From: JAGNDO01 sp963704975
GTDB taxonomy: Bacteria; Chloroflexota; Anaerolineae; Caldilineales; Caldilineaceae
Reading direction: 5' to 3'
Assembly (NCBI GenBank): GCA_963704975.1
Contig: CAVPIK010000007.1
Location: 62,001-126,000 of the forward strand
DNA length: 64,000 nt
The notes below the pieces were generated by a model, which was not told the DNA's origin, did not search any database, and worked only from the letters and a program-made list of their open reading frames with translations. The position numbers and the translations under genes were made by a program. This document shows positions 11,701-21,300 of this stretch, one piece after another (position 1 is the stretch's first letter; every line of letters starts with the position of its first letter).

Positions 11701-14700
11701 GCACGGCAGCGTTGGCGCTGTTGACATTGAAACGCATGGAAGCCGCGGTCACGGTCACATCCGGCTGATAGGCGCTCAGATCCCACTGCACGATGCCGCG
11801 CATCTCGTCGGCAGCGCGCAGCACGGTCATGGCGCTGGCCGTGCCATAGTTATTGGTCGGGTTACTCTGACGCAACTCCGTGTCCGCATCGGATATCAAA
11901 TTCGTCGTACCGCTGCCCGTGGTCACCGCCAATTTGGGTTCGTCCGGTGACCCCTGTTCCCGAGTGCGGATTTGGGCGTCATTGGCTTCGCCCCTCATCA
12001 CCAGAATCAGGCCAAAGTTAGTGGCACCGCTGTTGATCCAACTCTGTACCTGGGCGTTCAGGGCCGCGCCGGAGATGTTGTAGACGCCGGTTGCGGTCGG
12101 GCTAAAGGTGCCGATCAGGTTGCTGCTGTTGAAGTCGCCGCCAGCGGTGGTCCAGGAGGTACCCGTCTGGGCCAGATTCCAGGTAGCCTGGGTTTCGTTG
12201 AAGGCTCGGGTCAGGGGATAAACTTCCACCCGACTGCCTACTGCCGTGGCATTATTCACCGTGAAACTCAGGGTGACGTTGCTCACCGTCTGCCCCGATA
12301 AACCGCTGAGGTTGAAGTGCACCAAGGACCTGCGTGCCGAATCGCTGGGTGTCTTGACGATCACGGTTGTGTCATCGCCATAGTTGTTGCCGGGGTTGTC
12401 CACGTCGATATACGTGTCCTGGCCGCCCGTGGCCCCCACCGGGATCTTGGTCTGCACGGTCTGGGTGATCACGTTGGATTTATAGGTCACGGTCAGTTCG
12501 GGCCGGAACAACTGGGTGGCATGTTCCGACGAGGCAAAGGTGGCCGACTGGCCCGTTGCCGTGGAGGTGGGCAGGATCAGCAGCCCCTGATTGGTGATGG
12601 AGCCGTCGATCCAGCCCTGCACCAGGGTCGCCAAGGCGGCGCTGGAATAGGATTTGTAGGTATTGTTGGCGCTGGGGGCCTGGAAACCACCCAGACTGGT
12701 GGTATAGTCGCCGCCGGGCATGGACCAGGGGCTGGCCGTCTGGGCCAGCATCCAGGTGGCGCTGGCCTCGTCCCAGCTCTTGACGGTCCGATACAGATTG
12801 AGTTTGACGTTGCTGTTGCCGCCGGTGAAGTAGAACTTCACGCTGGCCCCAACCACCTCAGCCGCCGGGGGCAGGCTGCTCACGTCCCACTGCACGGTGG
12901 CCCGCTGCTCGTTGGCCGGGTTGACAACCTTCAGTGGATTGGCCGCAGCGTTGATGTTGGTCGGGCTGCCCTGTTCGATGAAGGTGTCCTGGGACGGGTT
13001 GAGCGTGGTCTACCTGCGCCGGTGTTCACCACCACCAGTTCCGGCTTGCGCGAGGGGTCGTTGGTATCTTCCACCGAACGAATCTGCACCTCGTCCGAAT
13101 CGCCCACCATGACCAAAATCACACCAAAGTTGGTGGCGCTGTTGTTGATCCAGCTCTGCACCAGGGCATTCACCGCCGCGCCCGACACGCTGTAGTACTG
13201 ATTGTTGGTGGAGGGTACAAAGGAACCCAGCAGGTTGCTGGCATCATAATCGCCGCCGCCGCCGTCCAACTGGTGGACGCCGTGGCCTTGGTCCAGTTGG
13301 TACCCGTGCTGTCCCAGTTTCTGGTCAGGGGGTAGACATCAATGCGGGTATTGGCGCTGCCGGTATTGCTGACATAGAAGCGCAGGTTGGCGCTGCTCAC
13401 GGTCTGGCCCGCCAGACCGGAGACATTGAACTTGACCAGGGCACGTTCAGCCCCCTGATCGTTGGTCTTCAACTGGATGGTTGTATCGTTGCCATAGTTA
13501 TTGGTCGGATTGGCGATCTGTAGCTTGGTATCCTGGGTCGCCCGGAAGGAATTGGTGCCCGAAGCCGAACCGGCAAAGGCGGGTGCGCCCTCGGTATTGC
13601 TGCCCAGGTCCCACGTGAATCGGTATTGGTGGTGGCGCTGTAGACGCCGCCAGCGTTGGCGCTGGCCGCCACATAGGTCGTCCCCGCGGGAACCGTGTCC
13701 GTGACGATCACATCGGTCAGCAGTTGGCTGCCCGGATAGTTGGCCGTGATGGTATAGAACAGGGTGTCATTGGGCAAGGCCGATGTTTTGCTCACCTGTT
13801 TGCTGATCAGCTGGACAAAGGGGAAGTCCACATTCGTGCGGTTGTCCCCCACGCCCAGGGTGACCGGGGTGTTGTTGACGCTGGGGAAGTAGCCGCCGGG
13901 CAGGTCGGGGTCCGTGGCGTCCACCTCCACCGTATAGTTGCCCGGTCCCAGGCCCGCAAAGGTATAGGTGCCGGTGATGGAGGTGGTGGTCGTGGCCAGC
14001 AGATCCCCATCCAGATACAGCTTGACGGTGACGCCGGGCAACAGGGTCTCGCCAGCGCAGGAACCGTCATTGTTCGAGTCGATGCAGACCTCATCGCCGA
14101 TGCTGCTGGGCAGCAGGCGGAAGTAGCCAAAGTCGGCATCCACATAGTTGTTGCTGGCAGTCACAAAGTCTGCCGGTTTGACGGATTTTAGCGTACCCGT
14201 GGTGTTCGTGAACGCCTCTGGCGTGAAGTAGGCGGCCAGATCCGGGTCGGTCTCGTCCACCTGCACCAGATAGCTCACATCCGTGGCCAATCCGGTAAAG
14301 CTGTACGTGCCATTCACCGCACTGGTGGTCGTGGTCATAACCTTGGTGTCGCCCACGCCGATCAGCCCATCCCCATTAGTGTCTTCATAGAGCCACACGG
14401 TCACGGCAGCAGTGATGGCCGGATCGCTGGCCCCCTCCAGCCCGTTGTTGTTCACATCCTCAAACAACTGGTCGCCGATGATGCCCGGCCCTGCCGGCTG
14501 GTAGCCGAAATCCACATCCTTGCGCACCACATCCCCGGACAAAGTGACCGGGGTAGTGTTGGGTGTACCCGCCCCATTCAGATCATAGGTGGGGGTATAG
14601 CCCGCCGGCGGGTTGGTCACGGTCACCGTATAGGTTGCCGTCAACCAGGCCGTTGATCAGATATTTGCCATCGGCGTCCGTGGTGGCACAGATCGGTGCG

Positions 14701-16886
14701 CCGACGCTGGGCGTGGCACAGACCTGGATCCCGGCAATGCCTTCCTCGCCGCTGTCTTGAACCCCGTCCCCATCCCAGTCCCGCCAGATGGTGTCGCTGA
14801 TGGCGTTGCCGCCCACGCTGACACAGGCCAAGGATGCCCGTGGTCTGGCGGATGCCATCCTGGGTGAAGGAATAGGAATTACAATAGGGGCCAGGATCGA
14901 TGGAGGCAATGGACTGGGCCGTAAAGGTCAACAGCAATTTGCTGCCCGCGTTGATCCCCGTGGGCACGGAGAAGGTGGGGACAGTAGCCGTCCCGCCCAG
15001 GGTGTGAGGCGGTGTAGCTGGCCCCGTTGACGGTCACACTGTTCAAGCTGACATAGGTGAAGCCCGGCGGGCAGATATTCGGTGATCAAGCGTGGGGCTG
15101 CTGCTAGGGCCGCTGCCCACATTGCTGATCTGAATCGTATATTGCGTCGTCCCCCCGGCGCAATGGACGTGGGGGACGCGCTCTTGGTGGGCACCAACAG
15201 GGGCACGGAGCCGGAGACAGTCTTTTCGATACCGGTGGTGGTAATGGGGGTGTTGGACGGATCCTTGGCCGTGACGGTGATCTTGTTCTCCAGCACACCG
15301 GAACCCGTGGCCTTGACGGTCAGCGTGGCCAAAAAGGCCCCGCCCACCGGGATGCTGCCCACATTCCAAACCAGGGGGTTGGGTCCGCTGTTCTGGGCCG
15401 GGACCGCGCTGATAAAGCTGACGCCCGAGGGCAGAAGGTCGGTCACAACCACATCGTTCATGTCAAAGTTGCTCAGATTATAGACCTTCACGTTGTACTG
15501 GAAGGTGTCGCCAACCTTGACGATGTCCCTGGTGGCAGGCTTGCCCACCATCAGACAAGCGTTGCCCAAAATGCTGTTGGGATCGTAGTAACGCCAGATG
15601 TGGTCCTTGCCGCCGCTGTCGCCGCCGGCATCACCGCCAAAGGTGTCCAGGTAGAAATCAGGGCAGCCCGAGGCATTGGTGACCGCCGTGGGATCCGTCA
15701 CCTTGATCTTGACCCAAGCGAATTCAGGTTGCTCGTAGGTCAACTGACCAAAGGCCCAGCGGATGGCGTTGGGCGTGCCGTTGGCCTGGCCCGTGGTGGC
15801 GGGCAGGGGGGTACTGGGGCTGAGGGCATAGCCAACCGTGCTGCCATCCGCGCCCCGGGTATAGGGCTGCACAAGCGGGCGGGCGCCGGGGGGATCGTCG
15901 GAGATCTGGCTGCCGGGATATTGGATGCGCTGCCAGGGGCCCATGGTCGAAGTGGCCGTATCGATACAGGCAGCGTTGGGCGCAACCGAGCCGCTGGTAC
16001 AGAGCTTGTAGGCTTCCAGATCAAACTCCCAGGCATAGCCGCTCTGGGGACCGGCCACTGCATTGGCCAAGCCCCAGGGGGCATAGCCACGGCCATTGCT
16101 GTCGATGATTGGGGAGGTGGGATAGGCCGGATTGGTGGTGCCGGCAATGCCGAAAGCCGCCATCTGCCAGGCGTCCCACTTGTTCAATGGGGTGCCCAGG
16201 AAGGTGCGCAGGCCCACGGTATCGCCGCTGTTGTTCTTGATGGTGCCGCCGGTGTAGGTGCCCAGGGCCGTGGCCGGGTCCGTGGAATAGAAGATGCCCG
16301 TGTCGCCATAGACACCCGCGGTGGTACCAAGATTGGTGTTGGCCCCAAAGACTATGCCGTTGTAGGCCGTGACCCCGTCGGCCACGATGGCGCTGGTTGT
16401 GCCCAAAACATTGGGACCCCGGACGGTGCCGACCAGACTCACGGTTGAATCACCCCCCGCACCCACTGCGGGCATGGCCGCCTGGCCGTGGGTGGCCACT
16501 TCCACATAGTTGCCGTTGCCGTCGGGCATCACAAAGGCGGCGTCCACCACTTGGACGCCGTCGGGCACATAGAAAGTGGTATAGCCGCCCACGCCCGTGG
16601 TGGTGCCGTCGTCCGGCACCGCCTTGATGATCAGCCCCAATTCGTCCGAGGACAGAATCAGCGGTGTGCCTGGGGTCCAGGTTCCGCTGGCAATGCGGGC
16701 GTCGATCATGGCCTGGGTGGCCGGATCGAAGAAGATATAAACCGCGCTGGCGTCCAGATTATGGGCGCTGACCGCAGGAATGGAGACGCCCGGCACCAGG
16801 TTGGGGATCATGCTGAACAGCATGGTCACCAACACGATCAGGCTGACGGTCCGTTGCCGTCGTTTGGCTATTTTGGAAAGTTTCAT
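5781..16886 (-). CDS. Gene B: giant secreted protein with 4 DNRLRE and about 16 SdrD_B domains
   Basis: About 3,700 residues once frame changes are repaired. Start at ATG 16886 is supported by GGAGG 10 nt upstream and a signal peptide (KLSKIAKRRQR, hydrophobic core, cleavage near AVSA|HNL). Order: N-terminal domain shared with gene A (16750-15530, GGDAGGDSGGKDHIWRYYD); DUF11 pair (15530-14870); three SdrD_B (14815-13800); DUF11 with ASANAGG (13800-13615); four DNRLRE domains (13560-11370); conserved linker (11350-10920); thirteen SdrD_B (10890-6570); DUF11 (6560-6230); terminal module with IGWETVNEVDVVGFHVYRR ending IFLPLVIR. Frame changes near 15160, 15070-15005, 14830, 14635, 13620, 13250, 13010, 10125, 9470, 7940, 7420 and 6262; those at 7940 and 6262 each look like one extra G. 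Likely a surface stalk with a DNRLRE binding head; function inferred. Confidence 0.85.
11370..13560 (-). repeat. Four tandem DNRLRE domains in gene B
   Basis: Each copy has an opening like NNYG, a core such as RALVKFNVSG or GIVQWDLSA, a W-containing strand (SWDEASATW, AFNETQATW) and closes with VQ[GS]W[IL] followed by N[FQKY]G. Approximate spans: 13560-13030, 12960-12480, 12470-11910, 11890-11380. DNRLRE domains are jelly-roll-like modules of secreted bacterial proteins; carbohydrate binding is commonly proposed but not shown here. Confidence 0.75.
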
Positions 16887-17069
16887 GGGTTGTGTTCCTC
16901 CATCTTGGGCTGCGTTTCAGAGTGCAATGTTTGCGTCATTGATTTAGTCGCCGGAATTTCTGGCGGGGAAATCAGAGTTTGCTTGTTTTCTATTTTACAT
17001 GGAAAGCGCTGGCCTATCGGTCAGCGTAAGAATTCAGACTCAGTGGTACACAATTGTTCCTCAAAAAGC

Positions 17070-17131
17070 GGAGTGACCCTCCTCAGATGCAGCTCATGCT
17101 GGGAGGCCCGGTATCTGAGGATGCCTACTCC
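17070..17131 (-). repeat. Paired-hairpin element upstream of gene B (degenerate copy)
   Basis: Minus-strand core GGAGTAGGCATCCTCAGATA at one end and ACTCC at the other form the outer stem; the second inner hairpin is degenerate. Same family as 26553-26609, 34507-34559, 43181-43237 and 48189-48243, each upstream of a start codon. Confidence 0.55.
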
Positions 17132-17157
17132 GCATTGTCCGACTTCTAAATGATTCG

Positions 17158-17258
17158 GGTGTGTTCAATTTGAGTTAGGTCGTGGAGTAGGTACCCCCTG
17201 GCGCCGACCCGTTCGCACCAGGGGGTGCGAACTCCTCCAATTCATTTTGAACACACCC
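17158..17258. mobile_element. MITE-like 101-bp repeat, copy 1
   Basis: Ends are a 12-bp terminal inverted repeat GGGTGTGTTCAA / TTGAACACACCC. Inside are two small hairpins, one built on GTTCGCACC / GGTGCGAAC. Other copies: 26442-26543 and 48332-48433, with a lone left end at 48257-48268. No coding capacity, so non-autonomous if mobile. Confidence 0.65.
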
Positions 17259-17544
17259 AAATGATTCCTCTATAAGGATACCCTTCTATAGTATACCACC
17301 TCACAAAATAGTAGATCAGTTTATCGATTAGAGAAATACCTGTCCAACCGTCTAGGCATGGGCAAACCGCCCCCACCCCAAACAGGGTGATACTTCATTC
17401 TAGCGAGTGTCGCGTGTCCAGCGCATCCGTATATCTACGCGAGCCATCACAGTATAGCCCCAAACTCTGATACCCTGCATTGCAGTTTCCTTGCGGATTT
17501 TCCACATGGCTTTCAAAAGCCGTCATCAACCCGTAGGGACATGG
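17259..17544. other. Non-coding stretch, AT-richer than surroundings
   Basis: No plausible gene. 17263-17340 is clearly AT-richer than the neighbourhood and lies 380-450 bp upstream of gene B, so a promoter for gene B could sit here, but no hexamer pair is convincing. Confidence 0.35.
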
Positions 17545-17572
17545 GCTTCGACGTGAGCTCTGCCGAACGGTG
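17545..17572. repeat. 28-bp dispersed repeat (GCTTCGACGTGAGCTCTGCC)
   Basis: Identical 28-bp sequence recurs at 26988-27015. Both copies lie in spacers downstream of a peptidase gene (C and D). Contains the palindrome GAGCTC. Confidence 0.6.
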
Positions 17573-17692
17573 CGGACGGCGCACGGATCACGCCCGCAGG
17601 CAAACACCGCCCATTGCCGCCCGCACCCATGCCCGGCGGAACGCCCCGCCCCCCTAGTACACGTCGGCGGAAATAGCTCCAAGAAAACCAGC

Positions 17693-18019
17693 GCTCTAGC
17701 CCGGTCCGTGACCGGGCGGGTCTACACGATCTTCTGCGGCAAACCCGCCGGGTCACGGACCCATAGGCATCAAGCTAAGGAATCGGGCGTAGGTCAGCGT
17801 GCTGGAAACGAAGGGGGCAATCCCGGAAAGGGCCGGTTCCTCCTGGGTTCATGCAGTAGTCTTGGCCCATTCCGGGATTGGTGGGGAGATCTCGTCCATT
17901 CCGGGAATGGGCCAACGCTATTCCTCAACCCAAAGTGTCCCGGCCCTTTCCCGGAATGCCCAATTCTTAAGCGCAAAATCCTTAGCTTGATGCCTATGGG
18001 TCACGGACCCGGCTAGAGC
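17693..18019. repeat. Large fold-back (nested inverted repeat) element between B and C
   Basis: Outer arms GCTCTAGCCCGGTCCGTGA (17693-17711) and its near-complement (18001-18019); inner perfect 24-nt arms at 17758-17781 and 17979-18002; further in, CCCGGAAAGGGCC pairs with GGCCCTTTCCCGG and CCCATTCCGGGA with TCCCGGAATGGG. The whole 327 bp can fold into one long imperfect hairpin. No coding sequence inside; looks like a non-autonomous fold-back or MITE. Confidence 0.6.
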
Positions 18020-18053
18020 ATCATTTTTTGGACTACCTTCCGCCGGGCTGTAC

Positions 18054-18113
18054 TAGCCCCCCAACTCTGGGGGGAACTGTCCAGCACCTCCCCCAGAATT
18101 GGGGGCCGGGGGG
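18054..18113. repeat. CCCCCAACT double-hairpin repeat, copy behind gene C
   Basis: Two adjacent C/G-run hairpins (CCCCCCAACTCTGGGGGG and CCCCCAGAATTGGGGG) joined by AACTGTCCAGCACCT. Close copies at 27159-27219 (behind gene D) and 34692-34754 (behind gene E). Confidence 0.65.
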
Positions 18114-18159
18114 CACGGGAGCCGTCCGTTCCCATACCCGCTTGACCACAAAAGTTTCC

Positions 18160-18273
18160 TGGCTCTTTGGAATCTCAGGGGGTTGACAAGATCTGTGCGG
18201 CTCGACCTTCCAGGAAGCTTGAAGCTTCCTGGAAGGTGTTGGCGAGTCAACCCCCTGAATTCCCAAAGAGCCA
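18160..18273. repeat. Nested palindrome with 28-nt outer arms
   Basis: Outer arms 18160-18187 and 18246-18273 pair with a few mismatches (TGGCTCTTTGG...GGGGTTGAC). At the centre is a perfect 16-bp inverted repeat with a 1-nt spacer (18205-18220 and 18222-18237, ACCTTCCAGGAAGCTT). Lies just beyond the gene C terminator. Confidence 0.65.
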
Positions 18274-18286
18274 GTTTCCTACTATG

Positions 18287-18355
18287 AAAAAAAGATTTCC
18301 TACTAAGAAACGATCCAATTCCTAGTAGGAACTGGATCGTTTCTTAGTAGGAAAT
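18287..18355 (-). terminator. Rho-independent terminator of gene C
   Basis: 30-nt arms 18295-18324 and 18326-18355 pair with one mismatch (G.U-compatible). On the minus strand the stem is followed directly by C and seven T. It begins 36 nt after the gene C stop. The stem is unusually long for a terminator. Confidence 0.85.
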
Positions 18356-18391
18356 CTCAACAAACCCTTTTGACCCTCAACGCCGCCCCCG

Positions 18392-21300
18392 TTACCGGGT
18401 CGCCAAGGGCATAAAGATCATGAACCCACCGCCCGCGGTGCCCAAGGGCCGCCGCTGGGATAGGCCGTCGCGCAACAAGATCTCCAATTCATAGCGGGTC
18501 GTCCCATCCAGGGGGGTTGGGTCGAACATCGAATACCCTGCCCCCGTGGGCTGGCCGCCAAACCGGGCCGCCAGCGGATCAGCGGTGATGCGCACCGCGT
18601 CCCCCGTCCCCGCCTGCCGCCACACGTGGAAGCCCACCACCCGGCTCTCGTCCACCGTGCGCCAGGAGAGGTCGACACCGTCCGCGGTGGCCTTGGCCAG
18701 ACTCTCCACAAGTTGCACCCCTGTGGGGTTGACGATGATCACGCCACCGTTCTGGGCACTTTGCCCGATCACAGGCAGCGGAGCGATCGCCCCGGCGCTG
18801 CCGTCGGGGTCCGCGCTGCCCCCCATCAGGGTCACGGTGAAGAGGGTGGTTTCGTCGGGCAGCAGGGTGCTGTCCCCGTTGCCGCCAAAGGTGACCAGGA
18901 TCTGGGTCGATTCGCCAGGAGCCAGTTCGCCCGCAGCCGCCGGGGCCAGCCCGCCGCCGCTCACCCCGGCCAACCCATCCGCCCAGATCACCGCCCCGGT
19001 ATCGTCCAGGCTGTCCGGCGCAGGAGACGCGCCGCGCAGAGCCATATAGGTCGGATCATAGTCCAGACAGAAAGGCAGTTGAGAGATCCACGTATTGCCC
19101 GTGTTCGTTACAGTAATACTGATTTCGAACGTGTCCCCGTACCGCACAAAGCTGGGTTTGGAAACGGCCATCTGAACGCCGCTGGCCACACCAAAGCCAA
19201 AGTCCAGGCTATTGATCTGGCTGCCCATGCCCGCATCCGCCACCGCCCGATGGGTGTTGGGATCCCCGTCCGAGTCCAGCAGGTCCGTGGTGACGCCCTT
19301 GGGGCTGGCGGTCCATCCGGCCAGGGGGCCGCCGGGCTGGAAGGCGGCCAGATTCACCGCCACGGTATAGGCGCGCCTTGGGCAGATCCCCAAAGGCATA
19401 GGTGCCCAGGCTGTTGGTCGGCACGGATCGAATCACCCCACCCGTGGCGTCCAGCAGATCCAGGGGCACGCCGGGGATGCCCGGTTCGCCCGCATCCTGC
19501 ACCCCATCCTGGTTCACATCCCACCACACCCGGTCGCCCAGGGTGGAGAGCCGGGCATAGCCAAAGTCGGCTTTGAGATCCGAGGAGGAGAAGGCCAGGA
19601 AGGTGGAATAGGGTTGGGCCTTGATTGTGGTTATTTTGGCCGGAAAGCCCCAGGGTGGTGGGCTGATATTTTTCCAAGACGCCGAAGAGATCCGTCACCG
19701 CCACGTCATAGGCTCGACCCAGAGGCAGATCCATCAACAGATATTTGCCATCTGCGCCCGTGGTGGCCGTGGCCATGACCACGCCGCCGCTGCGGGCTTC
19801 CAGGGTGACGCCGGGCAGGGGTTGGTCCCCGGCGGCCAGAGAGAAGATGCCGTTGCCATCCACATCCAGCCAGATCTGGTCGCCCAGCATGCCGGGCTGC
19901 AAGGTGCTGCCCGTGCCGAAGGCCTCGTATTCCCGATAGCCAAAGTCGGCCAGGGTGTTGGTCTGCCCGGCGGCCAGGTCGATGGCAAAGGGTTGCGCTT
20001 TGTTGGTGTTGTCCGTGGGGGTGCTGCCCGTGGTGGCGGTCACCGTGGGGGCAAAGCGGCGCAGCACAGCCAGGGTGTCGGATACCCGCACCAGATAGCG
20101 GTCCGCCAACAGCCCCCTGAAGCGGAAGAGGCCGCCCAGGTCGCTGAGGGTGGCCACATAGGCATCCCCGCTATCCCAGGCCCCATCTTTGTTGATGTCC
20201 ACGATCAGGTCCACGCTCACATTGGGCAGCCCCGGCTCCGTGGCCGCATCATAGAAACCATCCACCACATCGTCCACCGGCAGATCCTGCCAGATCTGGC
20301 CGCCGATGCTGCCCAACACGCTGCCGCTGGCCCCAAGGCCAAAGTCCGCGCTCAGGTGCTGCTCGCCTTCCGCCAGGACGACGGTGAGGGGGCTGGGGGT
20401 GGTGACGGCCAAGCCCACAGGGCGGGGACGTGGGGGCCACGTTGTAGCCGCCCACGGGCAGTTCCAGCAGATAGCGTCCGTTGACATCGGTCTGGGTGCA
20501 GACCGCCGCCCCGCCAGCCGTGGGCGTGGCGCAGACCTGGGTGTCGATCACCGCCGGTTCCAGCAGTTGACGCACGCCGTCGCCGTTCTCGTCCACCCAC
20601 ACCTGGTCGCCCAGGATGGCGTGGCCGGCGGCGGGCACGCGCACATAGCCAAAGTCCGCATTTTGCACATATTGGCCCAAGGCCACGGGGATCAGGGGCG
20701 AGGGGTCGGTCATGGACTGGCTGCCCACGGTGTGGGAGAGACCGGCCAGCAGACCCCGGTCATCGGTCACGTCCACAAAGTAGCCGCCATCCACGGGCAG
20801 ATCCAGCCGATAGGCCCCGGCGGCGTTGGAGATGGCGGACTTGACAAAGGTGTCGCTGCCCAGGGCGGGCACCGGCTCGAAGATGCCATCCCCGTCGTCC
20901 AGATAGAGATCCAAACTGATGTTGCCCAGCCCCGGCTCCCCGGCATCCTGTTTGCCGTTGGCGTTCGTGTCATAAAAGAGCGTGTCGCCGATGCTGCTGG
21001 AGCGGGCTTTGAAGCCAAAGTCAGCGGCGTTGTCGTCCTGGCCGTTGGTCAACGTCACCGCCAGCACATCCAACGTGGTGATAAATTCATAGATCGCGGG
21101 AACCGTGGCCGCGTCCACGGTCACGGTGTAGGTCCCTGCCGCCAGATCCGTGAAATCGTAGTTCCCGTCGCCATCGGTGATGGCGGTGAGACTCGTGCTG
21201 TCGCTGCGGGTCAGGCGCACGGTCACGCTGGGGATGCCCGGCTCGCCGGGATCCTGGATGGCGTCCCCGTCCTGGTCGTCCCACACCCGGTCGCCGATGC

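Noticed and set aside
17320..17400. A possible TTGGAC/GATAAA promoter for gene B
   Set aside because: The hexamers fit poorly and the distance to the start is over 400 bp.
17395..18287. Short open frames of 60-150 codons in the B-C spacer
   Set aside because: They run through palindromes and repeats on both strands and show no RBS or domain.
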